DNA of 64,000 nucleotides from Leucobacter triazinivorans (GCF_004208635.1 NZ_CP035806.1:930001-994000); one strand, 5' to 3'. Counted from the first letter of the stretch, positions 8,010 through 16,931 are shown. Notes: generated by a model from the sequence alone, not told the origin. Made by a program: numbers and translations.

Positions 8010-9377
8010 ATGTCCACCCCCGCACCGAGCGGCACCGCGCCGCGCGCGAACTCGCACCGGCGAGCGCTGAAGGGCGGCATGGCCGCCCTCGTCGGCACCT
8101 CCATCGAGTGGTACGACTTCTACGTCTACGCCACTGCCGCGGCCATCATCTTCCCGCACGTCTTCTTCCCCGAGGATCTCGATCCCGCACTCGCCACGCT
8201 CGCCTCGTTCGGCACCTACGCGGTCGCGTTCTTCATGCGCCCGCTCGGCGGCATCATCTTCGGGCACGTCGGCGACAAGCTCGGCCGCAAGCCCGCGCTC
8301 ACCATCACGCTCGTGCTGATGGGCGTCGCCACGACGCTCGTCGGCGTGCTGCCGGGATACGCGACCATCGGCATCTGGGGTCCGATCCTGCTGATCCTGT
8401 GCCGCATGGCGCAGGGCCTCGCGGTCGGCGGCGAGTGGGGCGGCGCGAGCCTCATGGCCGTCGAGAGCGCCCCGCAGAAGTGGAAGACCTTCTACGGCGG
8501 CTTCACCCAGGTCGGCAACCCGCTCGGCGCGCTGATGGCCACCGGCGCCTTCTGGGCGCTCTCCGCGCTCGGGCAGGATGCCCTGCTGAGCTGGGGATGG
8601 CGCGTGCCCTTCCTGTTCAGCATCGTGCTGATCGGCGTGGGCTTCTGGGTGCGCTACCGCGTCGAGGAGACCCCCGTTTTCGCCGAGAAGGTCGAGGGCC
8701 ACGAGCAGTCCACCCCGCTCCTGTTCGCGCTCAAGAACAACTGGGGCCCCATCCTGCTCGGTTTCTGCATCATCGCAATGTCCTCGGGCGGCTACGTCAT
8801 CGCGACGACCTTCGTGCAGAACTACGCGGATTCCCCCGAGATCGGCCTCGATCCGACCATCATCCTGGGCGCGCTGACCATCGCCTCGCTCGTCGAGATG
8901 CTCGTGACCCTGCCGATCGCGGCGCTCGGCGACAAGATCGGGCCGAAGATGGTCATGTATCTCGGGATCATCCCGTCGTTCCTCGTGATCATCCCGCTGG
9001 TCCTCTCGATCCAGGCGAAGAACGTCGCCCTCATCTGGGTCTTCGTGATCCTCATCCGCGTCACGCTGAGCGGCGCCTGGGCACCGCTCTCCACCCTCAT
9101 GGCGCAGATGTTCCGCCCGCAGTCCCGGTACACGTCGATGTCGCTCTCCTACGGCATCGGAGCAGCGGTCTGGGGCGGCCTCTCCCCCGCCATCGCCTCC
9201 CTGCTGCTCGTCGTCACCGACGGCAACTTCTGGTCGGTGGTCGCGTTCTTCGGCCTGCTCACCGTCGTGGCCTGGATCGGCGTGCGCTTCGCACCGCAGC
9301 ACTCCGACGCGGCGCCGGTGACCGGCTCGTTCACGCCTCGGCTCGACACCACGGCGATCGACAACCCCGGGAAGTAG
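8010..9377 (+). CDS. MFS transporter, metabolite:H+ symporter (MHS) type
   Basis: 455-residue, 12-span inner-membrane transporter. The N-terminus GTSIEWYDFYVYATAAAIIF is the signature of the MHS family (relatives carry alpha-ketoglutarate, citrate, shikimate, proline/betaine). The loop-2 motif GHVGDKLGRK and GLAVGGEWGGASLM after helix 4 are present. Ribosome site AAAGGAG 6 nt before ATG 8010. It sits inside the amidohydrolase operon, 102 nt after the hydrolase, and is most simply the importer of that pathway's substrate, probably a carboxylate or zwitterion. Confidence 0.9.
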   Translation: MSTPAPSGTAPRANSHRRALKGGMAALVGTSIEWYDFYVYATAAAIIFPHVFFPEDLDPALATLASFGTYAVAFFMRPLGGIIFGHVGDKLGRKPALTITLVLMGVATTLVGVLPGYATIGIWGPILLILCRMAQGLAVGGEWGGASLMAVESAPQKWKTFYGGFTQVGNPLGALMATGAFWALSALGQDALLSWGWRVPFLFSIVLIGVGFWVRYRVEETPVFAEKVEGHEQSTPLLFALKNNWGPILLGFCIIAMSSGGYVIATTFVQNYADSPEIGLDPTIILGALTIASLVEMLVTLPIAALGDKIGPKMVMYLGIIPSFLVIIPLVLSIQAKNVALIWVFVILIRVTLSGAWAPLSTLMAQMFRPQSRYTSMSLSYGIGAAVWGGLSPAIASLLLVVTDGNFWSVVAFFGLLTVVAWIGVRFAPQHSDAAPVTGSFTPRLDTTAIDNPGK

Positions 9378-9385
9378 TCCCCGCT

Positions 9386-9423
9386 CCGGGCCCGCGCGGG
9401 CACGACCGCACGCGCGGGCCCGG
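9386..9423 (+). terminator. Intercistronic hairpin after MHS transporter gene
   Basis: CCGGGCCCGCGCG (9386-9398) pairs perfectly with 9411-9423 across a 12-nt loop, just after the stop codon. Confidence 0.5.
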
Positions 9424-9469
9424 GTCCGACCCCGCGGTGCCGCACCGCTGAATCACTCCGAGAGGAATC

Positions 9470-11092
9470 ATGGAAACCGTCCACAAGCGCACCATCGGCT
9501 GGGTGATGATCGAGGCCCTGCACCGCTACGGTATCGATACCGTGTTCGGGATCCCCGGCACGCACAACCTCGAGTTCTACCGTCCGCTCGGCGCGCTCGG
9601 CATCCGCGCCATCACTTCGCGCCACGAGCAGGGCGCCGGGTACGCGGCCGACGGCTGGTCGCTGCAGTCGGGCAAGCCCGGCGTGGTCATCACGACGAGC
9701 GGCCCCGGCCTGCTGAACGCGCTCTCGGCGGCGGGCACCGCGTACTGCGAGTCGCGCCCGATGATCATCCTCTCCCCCGGCCCGGCCCGTGGCGCGGAGT
9801 TCGCCGATGTGGGCACCCTGCACGAGACGAAGGACCAGCTGGGCGCCGCCTCGGCCATCGTGGAGTGGGGCCGCCGCGTGCAGACCGCAGAGGAGGCCGT
9901 CGAGGCCGTCCACGACGCGTTCGAGCTCTTCGCGACGACGCGGCCGCGACCCGTCTACATCGAGGTCCCCCTCGATCTGCTGGAGGAGACTACCGAGATC
10001 TCGGCCACCGCCCTCGAGGCGCGCGAGTTCTCACGGTCTGCGAAGCCGGATCCCGCGGCCGTCGTCGAAGCGGCCGCGCTGCTCGCCGCCGCCGAGGATC
10101 CCGTGATCCTCGCGGGCGGCGGATCCCGCGGCGCGGCCGCGGAGCTTCGAGCCCTCGCCGAGCGGCTCGGTGCGCCGGTCGTGACCACCGGCAACGCGAA
10201 GGGCGTGCTCGACGAGCACCACCCGCTCGCCCTCGGCGCGAATCTGCGCCTCGCCGCCGCCCGCAACCGCGCCCGCGACGCCGATGTGCTGCTCGTCGTC
10301 GGCTCGAAGCTGGGCGAGGCCGAACTCTGGGTGGAGCGTCTGGAGGCACGGGGCACGGTGATCCGCATCGATGTGCTCGCCTCCCAGATCGACAAGAACC
10401 AGCCGGCGACGATCGGCATCGTGAGCGACGCGACGACGGCGCTGAGCGCCATCCTGAACGAGCTGGGCGAGGGCGCGCCGCGCGACGGCGCTCCCGGGGT
10501 GGCGCGGACGCTCGCCGCTGCGCGCGCCGAGTGCGCCGAGCTCTCCCCCGAGAACACCGCACTCGCGGAGGTCATCGCCGCGGCGCTGCCCGAGAACGCG
10601 ATCGTGTCGACCGATTCGTCCCAGATCGCGTACTGGGGGCTGCTCAACGTGCTGCGCGTCTCCGAGCCGAATTCCACGCCCTACATGACCACGTACGCCA
10701 CCCTCGGGTACGGCCTGCCGGCCGCCCTCGGGTCGCGCATCGCCCGCCCCGAGCGCCCCTCCTTCGTGGTGATCGGCGACGGTGCGCTCATGTTCTCGAT
10801 GAACGAGTTCATCACCGTGGTCGAGCAGCGCGAGGACGTCACCGTGATCGTGGTCGACAACGGCGGCTACGCCGAGATCAAGCAGAACGAGGCCGACGCC
10901 GGGATCGCCCCGATCGGCGTCGACCTGGCGCAGCCCGACTGGGTCGCGGTCGCCGCGGCGTTCGGCGGCACCGGGCATCGCGCCGCCACCCCCGGCGAAC
11001 TGTCCGCGGCCGTCGAGACCGCCGTCCGCGACGGCGGCCTGCAGCTCATCCACATCGACCAGGCGGGCTTCGCGCTCGCGGAAGGAGCGTGA
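9470..11092 (+). CDS. Thiamine-diphosphate-dependent 2-oxoacid decarboxylase/lyase-like enzyme
   Basis: 540-residue ThDP enzyme of the acetolactate synthase/benzoylformate decarboxylase superfamily. The N-terminal pyrimidine-binding domain has the cofactor-activating glutamate E53 in SRHEQGAGYAADG and GPGLLNALSAAGTAY. The C-terminal domain has the magnesium motif GDGALMFSMNEF with the asparagine of VVDNGGYAEI. FGIPGTHNLEFYRPL resembles the clade that includes 5-guanidino-2-oxopentanoate decarboxylase, but this is recall, not proof. SD GAGAGGAATC before ATG 9470. Paired by 4 nt with a 2-hydroxyacid dehydrogenase; together they suggest a 2-oxoacid/2-hydroxyacid step. Confidence 0.87.
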   Translation: METVHKRTIGWVMIEALHRYGIDTVFGIPGTHNLEFYRPLGALGIRAITSRHEQGAGYAADGWSLQSGKPGVVITTSGPGLLNALSAAGTAYCESRPMIILSPGPARGAEFADVGTLHETKDQLGAASAIVEWGRRVQTAEEAVEAVHDAFELFATTRPRPVYIEVPLDLLEETTEISATALEAREFSRSAKPDPAAVVEAAALLAAAEDPVILAGGGSRGAAAELRALAERLGAPVVTTGNAKGVLDEHHPLALGANLRLAAARNRARDADVLLVVGSKLGEAELWVERLEARGTVIRIDVLASQIDKNQPATIGIVSDATTALSAILNELGEGAPRDGAPGVARTLAAARAECAELSPENTALAEVIAAALPENAIVSTDSSQIAYWGLLNVLRVSEPNSTPYMTTYATLGYGLPAALGSRIARPERPSFVVIGDGALMFSMNEFITVVEQREDVTVIVVDNGGYAEIKQNEADAGIAPIGVDLAQPDWVAVAAAFGGTGHRAATPGELSAAVETAVRDGGLQLIHIDQAGFALAEGA

Positions 11093-11096
11093 CCGC

Positions 11097-12089
11097 GTGA
11101 ACGCCGCCGCCCCACGACCGCTCGCGGTCTACACCGACGTCGACGACACCGACCCCGCGATCGGGATCCGCCTCCTGGAGGAGCACGGGTTCGAGGTGCG
11201 GGTGCTCGGCACTCGCGACGCCGACGAGATCATCGCCGGTGCGCGCGACGCCGTCGTGCTGCTCCCCGGGTACGCGTCCGTGACCCGCGAGATCATCGAG
11301 GCACTGCCGCATCTGCGGCTCGTGTCGCTCATGTCGATGGGCTTCGACTACGTCGACGTCGCGGCGGCGAGCGAGCGCGGGATCTGGGTGACCAACGTGC
11401 CGGGCGCCGCGACCGAGGAGGTGGCGACGCACGCGCTCGCGATCCTGCTCAGCAGCGTGCGCCAGCTGGCGTTCTACACCGGATCGGCCACCCCCGCGCA
11501 CTGGAACGACCGGGCCCCGGTCGCGCCGCCGCGGCTGAGCGAGACCGCACTCGGCATCGTCGGCCTCGGCAAGATCGGGCGCGAGCTGGCCCGAGTCGCC
11601 GGGCCCCTGTTCGGTTCGATCGTGGGCTACGATCCTCTGCTGCCGGATACTCCCGAGGTGCGCGCCGAACTCGATGCGCTCGGGATCACCCGCACGAGCC
11701 TCGAGGACGTGCGCCGAAGTGCCGACGTGCTCTCGCTGCACCTGCCGCTCACCCCGGAGACCTCGGGCATGATCGACGCCGCGTTCCTGGCCGAGATGCC
11801 CCGCGGCTCGGTGCTCGTGAACGTCTCGCGCGGCGGGCTGATCGACGCCGAGGCGCTCGCCGCGGCCCTCGACGCCGGGCAGCTCTCGGGCGCGGCGCTC
11901 GACGTGCTCGACCAGGAGCCCCCGTCGCCGGAGCATCCCCTGCTCGGACGGGACGACGTGGTGCTCACGCCGCATATCGCCTACTTCTCGGGTCGCACGG
12001 AGATCGAGTACGTGCGCATCCAGGCGCAGAACGCGGTCTCGCTCGTCGAGTCGGGCGCGCCCGACTCGCCGGTCAACCGCCCGGCGTAG
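11097..12089 (+). CDS. D-isomer-specific 2-hydroxyacid dehydrogenase
   Basis: 330-residue NAD(P)-dependent dehydrogenase interconverting a 2-hydroxyacid and a 2-oxoacid. The Rossmann motif is GIVGLGKIGRELARVAG, and the catalytic triad is the arginine in VNVSRGGLID, the glutamate in LDQEPPSPEHPL and the histidine in LTPHIAYFS. GTG start at 11097 with SD GAAGGAG 9 nt upstream, overlapping the end of the preceding gene, which it follows by 4 nt, so translation is probably coupled. Last gene of the Lrp-linked operon. Substrate not determinable; phosphoglycerate, hydroxypyruvate and broader D-2-hydroxyacid enzymes share these motifs. Confidence 0.9.
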   Translation: MNAAAPRPLAVYTDVDDTDPAIGIRLLEEHGFEVRVLGTRDADEIIAGARDAVVLLPGYASVTREIIEALPHLRLVSLMSMGFDYVDVAAASERGIWVTNVPGAATEEVATHALAILLSSVRQLAFYTGSATPAHWNDRAPVAPPRLSETALGIVGLGKIGRELARVAGPLFGSIVGYDPLLPDTPEVRAELDALGITRTSLEDVRRSADVLSLHLPLTPETSGMIDAAFLAEMPRGSVLVNVSRGGLIDAEALAAALDAGQLSGAALDVLDQEPPSPEHPLLGRDDVVLTPHIAYFSGRTEIEYVRIQAQNAVSLVESGAPDSPVNRPA

Positions 12090-12148
12090 CGCGCAACACC
12101 GTGTGCGCTGCGGTGCGGCGCGGCGCCGCGCCGCGCCGCGCCGCGAAC

Positions 12149-12201
12149 GGGAGTCCCGATGTGCCGCTTCTCCTCGGGCGAAGCGGCACATCGGGACTCC
12201 C
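12149..12201. terminator. Perfect 22-bp hairpin, 53 nt long
   Basis: Arms 12149-12170 and 12180-12201 are exact inverted copies (22 bp) around the 9-nt loop TCCTCGGGC. It begins 60 nt after the 2-hydroxyacid dehydrogenase stop and is preceded by a GCGCC/CGCGC microsatellite at about 12115-12145. Terminator-like, but without a T-tract, and equal in length to other palindromes in the window. Confidence 0.6.
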
Positions 12202-12296
12202 ACTTCCGGGCGCACGACGGCAGGCGTCCGCCCGGGCGTGCGAGACTGGGATGACGCTCCCGTGAGGGGCGGGCGTCCGCAGGCGAGGAGGCACCG

Positions 12297-13424
12297 ATGA
12301 GCAACCCCGAACGCGCCCCCGAGGAGACCGTTTGCGTCTCCCCCGGCCCCGGTCCCGGGCCCGGCCCCGCCGCCGCTCTCACACCCGATCGCGCACTCGA
12401 AATCCTCGAGCCTCGCGAGGTGCCGCTCGGCGGATTGCGCGCCATGGGCGTGCGCCGCACGCTGCCTCAGCGCGAACGCTCGCTCATCGGCGCCTGGTGC
12501 TTCCTCGACCACTACGGCCCCGACGACGTCGCGACCACCGGCGGCATGGACGTGGCGGCGCATCCGCATATCGGCCTGCAGACGGTGAGCTGGCTGTTCT
12601 CGGGCGAGATCGAGCACCGCGACAGCGCAGGCTTCCACGCGATCGTGCGGCCCGGCGAGCTGAACCTCATGACCGCGGGTCGGGGCATCAGCCACTCGGA
12701 GCGCTCGACACCGGCCACGACGACGCTGCACGGCGCACAGCTGTGGATCGCGCTGCCGGAGCGCCGGCGCGGCATCGCCGCGGGGTTCGAGCACTACGGC
12801 CCACCGGAGCTGAAGGGCTCCGGGTGGCGCGCACAGGTATTCCTGGGATCGCTGCTCGGCGACCGCTCACCCATTCGCACGCACACGCCGCTGCTCGGTG
12901 CCGAGATCGGGCTCGATCCAGGCGCCGTGCTCGACCTGGGGCTCGACACCGTCTTCGAGCACGGCGTGCTCGTCGATCTCGGCACCGTCGCCGTCGAGTC
13001 GCCGGGCGGGACGGTCGCGGGCGCGGGCCGCACCGTCGAGAAGGATCGCCTGGCGTTCCTGCCCGCGGGGATCGCGCGGCTGCGCCTCACCGCCGGGGCC
13101 GAAGGCGCGCGCCTGCTGCTGCTCGGCGGCGAGCCGCTCGGCGAGCGGATCGTGATGTGGTGGAACTTCATCGGCCGGGACCACGACGAGATCGCGCAGG
13201 CGCGGATCGACTGGCAGGCGCGACTCGCGGCCATCGGAGTGCCGGAACCCGCGGAGCGGGGCGTGGCGGGCGGCCCGAGCCGGGCGCCCGCGCCGGCCGC
13301 GCGCCCCGGCGGCGACGCGCCGCCGCCCGACCCGGACCGCTTCGACCTCCCCCGCGACGAACCGGAACCGCCGCTTTCTGCTCCCGCGTTGCCCGTCGCA
13401 CGGCTGCTTCCCCGGAAGCAATGA
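12297..13424 (+). CDS. Pirin-family cupin protein
   Basis: 375-residue bicupin of the pirin family. The N-terminal cupin carries the metal ligands in AAHPHIGLQTVSWLFSGEIEH and the histidine and glutamate of GRGISHSERS. Members bind iron; some bacterial relatives act as quercetin dioxygenases or as regulators of metabolic enzymes, so the exact role is open. The last roughly 70 residues are a proline- and alanine-rich tail that the family does not need. SD GAGGAGG, 5 nt before ATG 12297. Followed 75 nt later by a small acetyltransferase gene in the same direction. Confidence 0.9.
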   Translation: MSNPERAPEETVCVSPGPGPGPGPAAALTPDRALEILEPREVPLGGLRAMGVRRTLPQRERSLIGAWCFLDHYGPDDVATTGGMDVAAHPHIGLQTVSWLFSGEIEHRDSAGFHAIVRPGELNLMTAGRGISHSERSTPATTTLHGAQLWIALPERRRGIAAGFEHYGPPELKGSGWRAQVFLGSLLGDRSPIRTHTPLLGAEIGLDPGAVLDLGLDTVFEHGVLVDLGTVAVESPGGTVAGAGRTVEKDRLAFLPAGIARLRLTAGAEGARLLLLGGEPLGERIVMWWNFIGRDHDEIAQARIDWQARLAAIGVPEPAERGVAGGPSRAPAPAARPGGDAPPPDPDRFDLPRDEPEPPLSAPALPVARLLPRKQ

Positions 13425-13498
13425 GAGAGTGGGGCTCCCGGCGCCGCGGCCGCGCCGGCCCAGCGCCCATCACCGCACCCGACTCGGAGGAGGCCCCC

Positions 13499-13837
13499 AT
13501 GAACGACCAGGAGAACGTGACGGTTCGCGAGGACGCCGACGCCCATCGCTTCGTGATCGAGGTCGACGGCGCAGTCGCCGGATTCGCCCGGTACCGGCGG
13601 CTCGACAACGGCTCGACGTACGACTTCGTCCACACCGAGATCGACCCCGCGTTCGAGGGCCGCGGCCTCGGCAGCACGCTCGTCTCGCGGGCGCTGGAGC
13701 ACACGCGGGAACTCGGGCACACGATCGTGCCCCATTGCCCGTTCGTCGCCGCGTGGCTGCGGCGTCACCCGGAGTTCGTCGCCGCGGTGGAGTGGCCGGA
13801 CGGCGAGAGCCCGATGGGCGAGCCGTCGGGCGCATAA
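13499..13837 (+). CDS. Small GNAT-type N-acetyltransferase
   Basis: 112-residue protein of the YidJ/GCN5-related short acetyltransferase type. It shows IEVDGAVAGFARYRRLDNGS, the glutamate in HTEIDPAFEGRGLGSTLV, where RGLGS is the acetyl-CoA pyrophosphate loop, and HCPFVAAWLRRHPEF, a block I know from this small family. SD CGGAGGAGG 5 nt before ATG 13499. Its 3' end overlaps the convergent HNH nuclease gene by 73 nt. Substrate unknown. Confidence 0.88.
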   Translation: MNDQENVTVREDADAHRFVIEVDGAVAGFARYRRLDNGSTYDFVHTEIDPAFEGRGLGSTLVSRALEHTRELGHTIVPHCPFVAAWLRRHPEFVAAVEWPDGESPMGEPSGA

Positions 13838-14562
13838 GCCGGCTGTTCGGGGCATCCCGCGAGCACACGCCGCATCGCCTCCCGCTCGGGGCCGGTGATC
13901 CAAAGCCCGTAGGCCGCCTTCACCGAGACCTGGCGCGCCACGTAGGCGCAGCGAACGCCCCGCTGCGGTGGCAACCAGCTGGCGGCATCGGCGTCGCCCT
14001 TCCGGCTGTTGGTGGGCCCATCGACCGCGAGGAGGTTGAGCGGGTCGTTGGCGAAGTCCACGCGACGCTCGTCCGAGAGCGTCTGCGCGCCCTTCTGCCA
14101 CGCATCCGAGAGCGCGACGACGTGGTCGATCTGCACCGCCTGCGAGCTGGACGGCCCGCGCACGAACTCGATGCGCGCGCCGGTGTACGGGTCGGACAGC
14201 ACACCGGAGAGCACCGTGCACGGCCCGTCGAGCACGGCCCCGTCGAGATCCCGCTGCAGGGTGTCGTTGCGCGCATCGCAACCGTTGCGGTCCGGATCCT
14301 TCCAGCCCGCGCCGAACTGCTCGCGATCGTACCCGGTGCGCGGCGCGCGCCCCTTCACGGGCAGCTCTTCGAGCAACGCGGCCGCGGTGCCGGCTTCGAC
14401 GCCCTCGTGCGGCTCAGCGCCTCCCGCACGACCGGATTCGGGTGCTGAACCGGGAGCGGACTCCAGACCGATCGCGGCGACCGCCCAGATCACCGTCACC
14501 AGCAGCGCCGTGCCGAGCGCGGCACCGAGCCTCCTTCGCGCCTTGCTCGCCTGTGTGTTCAT
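13765..14562 (-). CDS. Secreted HNH endonuclease-family protein (DUF1524/GmrSD-like)
   Basis: 265-residue exported protein. The N-terminus has a positively charged stretch and a hydrophobic segment at about 13-33 (signal peptide or anchor). The nuclease part includes RTGYDREQFG, GWKDPDRNGCDARND, the HNH histidine in VQIDHVVALSDAWQKGA, and NDPLNLLAVDGPTNSRKGD. Cysteines pair plausibly outside the cell. Family members are extracellular nucleases with unsettled function. The final roughly 24 residues overlap the opposite-strand acetyltransferase gene. The ATG at 14562 follows a TACCGT hexamer by 8 nt. Confidence 0.87.
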   Translation of the reverse strand: MNTQASKARRRLGAALGTALLVTVIWAVAAIGLESAPGSAPESGRAGGAEPHEGVEAGTAAALLEELPVKGRAPRTGYDREQFGAGWKDPDRNGCDARNDTLQRDLDGAVLDGPCTVLSGVLSDPYTGARIEFVRGPSSSQAVQIDHVVALSDAWQKGAQTLSDERRVDFANDPLNLLAVDGPTNSRKGDADAASWLPPQRGVRCAYVARQVSVKAAYGLWITGPEREAMRRVLAGCPEQPAYAPDGSPIGLSPSGHSTAATNSG

Positions 14563-14570
14563 CGCGTTCT

Positions 14571-14576
14571 ACGGTA
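14571..14576 (-). promoter_or_regulatory. Possible leaderless -10 for HNH gene
   Basis: TACCGT, 8 nt before ATG 14562; no ribosome site between. Confidence 0.35.
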
Positions 14577-14778
14577 TCGGCCCCCACCGACATCGACGGA
14601 GCGACTTGCGGCTGGACCGCCGGCCGGGGCCCCCACGGCTGCATGCACCTCGGACCGCGTAGCGGCTCCCCCGTGTTCGTGCAACGGGGTGACGCAACCC
14701 TTCCGAGCGCGCTTGGCTGGACATGTTCGAAACGACCGGCTGTTTCGCAACGACCGACCAGACAGGCAGGAGAGCAAG

Positions 14779-15327
14779 ATGACCCATCTGACAGGCAAGC
14801 GCGTGGCGATCCTCGCGACCAACGGGTTCGAGGACTCGGAGCTGACCGAGCCCCTTGCGGCGCTCCGCGAGCACGGCGCCGAGATCGAGATCGTCTCGAC
14901 CAACACCGGCACCATCCGCGGCAAGAACGGGCACGAGGCGCACGTCGCGCGCGCCAGCTCCGCGGTGCGCGCCGAGGACTACGACGCACTCGTGCTCCCC
15001 GGCGGCGTCGTGAACGGCGACCACATCCGGCTCGATCAGCACGCGGTGGACTTCACCCGCGGCTTCTTCGAGCAGCACAAACCGGTCGCGGCGATCTGCC
15101 ACGGCGGCTGGATCCTCACCGACGCCGACGTGCTGCGCGGGCGCACCGTGACCTCCTACCCGAGCCTGCGCACCGATCTGAAGAATGCCGGCGCGACCTG
15201 GGTCGATGAAGAGGTGGTGGTGGATCAGGGGCTCGTGACGAGCCGCACGCCCGACGATCTCCCGGCGTTCAACGCGAAGCTCGTCGAGGAGATCGCCGAG
15301 GGGAAGCACTCGGGGCAGACGGTCTGA
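14779..15327 (+). CDS. DJ-1/PfpI-family protein
   Basis: 182-residue cytoplasmic protein of the PfpI/YhbO/YfkM group, linked to stress protection and to deglycase or protease activity in relatives. Glutamate E18 in NGFEDSELTEPL and the nucleophile C107 in AAICHGGW (nucleophile elbow, next residue H108) are in place, as is VTSYPSLRTDLKNAGATW. SD AGGAG 6-10 nt before ATG 14779. It stands alone, with a convergent SDR gene downstream. About 215 nt of upstream DNA show no gene. Confidence 0.92.
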   Translation: MTHLTGKRVAILATNGFEDSELTEPLAALREHGAEIEIVSTNTGTIRGKNGHEAHVARASSAVRAEDYDALVLPGGVVNGDHIRLDQHAVDFTRGFFEQHKPVAAICHGGWILTDADVLRGRTVTSYPSLRTDLKNAGATWVDEEVVVDQGLVTSRTPDDLPAFNAKLVEEIAEGKHSGQTV

Positions 15328-15348
15328 ACCGGGCCGCCGAGGGACCGC

Positions 15349-16137
15349 TCAGCCGCGCGGTCCTCCGGCGACGTACAGCACCTGTCCCGAGACGAATCCG
15401 CTCGCCTCGGACGCGAAGAACGCGACCGCGTTCGCGATGTCCTCGGGCGCGCCGACCCGTCGCACCGCCGTCGCCGCGGCCTCGCGCGCGACGAGCTCGT
15501 CGAACCCGATCCCCAGTCGCTCGGCCACCGATCGGGTCATGTCGGTGACGGTGAACCCGGGGGCGACGGCGTTCGCCGTGATCCCGAACCGGCCCAGTTC
15601 GAGGGCAAGAGTCTTCGTGAAGCCCTGGATCCCAGCCTTCGCGGTGGCGTAGTTCGCCTGACCGGCATTGCCGAGCGCCGAGGTGCTCGAGAGGTTGACG
15701 ATCCTCCCCCAGCCGCTCTCGACCATGTGCGACTGCACCTCGCGCGTCATGAGGAAGGCGCCCTTGAGATGCACGTCCATGATCGTGTCCCAGCTCTGCT
15801 CGCTCATCTTGAACAGCAGGTCGTCGCGCAGCACCCCCGCGTTGTTGACGAGGATCAGCGGCGGTCCGAGCCGCGCGGCCGCGGCGGCGACACCGGCGCG
15901 CACGCTCGTCTCGTCGCTCACGTCGACTGAGAAGGCCGCTGCCATCCGTTCGGCTTCCCCGGCCGCCCCGTCGCTTCGTCCGGCTCCCCCGGCGTCGCGC
16001 ACGAGCCGCGCGGTCTCCTCCGCGCCCGCGAGGTCGAGGTCGAAGAGGGCCACCCGCTCGCCGCGGCGCGCCAGTTCGAGCGCGATGGCCCTGCCGAGGC
16101 CCCGGGCCGCCCCGGTGACGATCGCCGCGCGGTTCAC
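15349..16137 (-). CDS. Short-chain dehydrogenase/reductase (FabG-like)
   Basis: 262-residue NAD(P)-dependent oxidoreductase. TGAARGLGRA (8-17) binds the cofactor; NNAG is at 98-101, the catalytic serine at about 151, Y163 and K167 of YATAK; PGFTVTDM follows. FabG-like SDRs reduce 3-oxoacyl thioesters, but many act on other ketones. It starts with GTG 16137, which overlaps the TGA of the upstream gene in a 4-nt GTGA, so the two are translationally coupled. An insertion rich in Gly and Ala (about 50-65) is longer than usual. Confidence 0.9.
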   Translation of the reverse strand: MNRAAIVTGAARGLGRAIALELARRGERVALFDLDLAGAEETARLVRDAGGAGRSDGAAGEAERMAAAFSVDVSDETSVRAGVAAAAARLGPPLILVNNAGVLRDDLLFKMSEQSWDTIMDVHLKGAFLMTREVQSHMVESGWGRIVNLSSTSALGNAGQANYATAKAGIQGFTKTLALELGRFGITANAVAPGFTVTDMTRSVAERLGIGFDELVAREAAATAVRRVGAPEDIANAVAFFASEASGFVSGQVLYVAGGPRG

Positions 16138-16778
16138 GAGGCCAGTGCCTGCGCGATGGGCTGCTCGCCGTCGTTGAAGCGGATGGTGCGGTGGATCGTG
16201 CCGTCGTCGGCGAGGGCCGCGACGATCACCCGCGCCACATTGCCGCGGGAGACCCGGCTCGACGCCGCGGCCCCGGTGTCGACGCGCCCGGTCGGCGGGT
16301 CGGAGGTCAGCGTGCTCGGGCCGAGCACCGTCCAGTCGAGACGGGTCGCGCGCAGATGCTCGTCGGCCGCCGCCTTCGCCTCGGCGTAGGAGAAGAAGGG
16401 CTGCTGCGGATCCACTCCGTGCTCGGGAGACGAGCCGAAGTACGACACCATCACGTAGCGCGAGACTCCCGCGAGAAGCGATGCGTCCATCGATCGGATC
16501 GCCGCGTCGCGGTCGACGGCCATCGTGCGGGCGGGATCGCCGCCGCCGGCGCCCGCCGACCACACGACGGCATCGTGCCCTCGGACGAGGTCCGCGATCC
16601 CCGTCGTGTCGAGCCGCTCGACGTCGGCGACGAGCGGGCGCGCGCCGGCCGCCCGCACGTCCGCCTCATGATCCGGGTTGCGGATCACCGCCGTCACCTC
16701 GTCGCCGCGTTCCGCGAGCAGCGCCTCCGCGAGCAGTGCGATCTTGCCGTGTCCACCGAAGATGATGATGCGTGCCAT
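16134..16778 (-). CDS. NAD(P)H-binding atypical SDR (NmrA/YwnB-like)
   Basis: 214-residue Rossmann protein of the atypical SDR group. MARIIIFGGHGKIALLAEAL contains GGxGxI near the start; SRYVMVSYFGSSP and SYAEAKAAADEHLR follow the SDR5/NmrA pattern, with an active-site tyrosine possible but not certain. Such proteins are NAD(P)H-dependent reductases or redox sensors. The ATG at 16778 follows TAGGGT by 6 nt. It forms a two-gene operon with the FabG-like gene via a GTGA overlap, so the products likely act on related substrates or in one response. Confidence 0.85.
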   Translation of the reverse strand: MARIIIFGGHGKIALLAEALLAERGDEVTAVIRNPDHEADVRAAGARPLVADVERLDTTGIADLVRGHDAVVWSAGAGGGDPARTMAVDRDAAIRSMDASLLAGVSRYVMVSYFGSSPEHGVDPQQPFFSYAEAKAAADEHLRATRLDWTVLGPSTLTSDPPTGRVDTGAAASSRVSRGNVARVIVAALADDGTIHRTIRFNDGEQPIAQALAS

Positions 16779-16784
16779 ACCCCC

Positions 16785-16790
16785 ACCCTA
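16785..16790 (-). promoter_or_regulatory. Leaderless -10 for SDR operon
   Basis: TAGGGT, 6 nt before ATG 16778. Confidence 0.5.
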
Positions 16791-16931
16791 CGCGCGCGAC
16801 GCGCGGACGTCGCGGGGTGCGGCCGTGCGTGCTCGATGCGGCCGCGGTGCAGGGCCCTCCGAGAGGCGGATATCTCGGGCGATTCCCGTGAATCAGCCGG
16901 GTTCTCCGCCGGCCGCCCGGTCGCCCCAGAC

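Noticed and set aside
14563..14778. A gene in the gap before the PfpI gene
   Set aside because: No frame with start signal and domain; the short hydrophobic or Arg-rich translations are what GC-rich DNA yields by chance.
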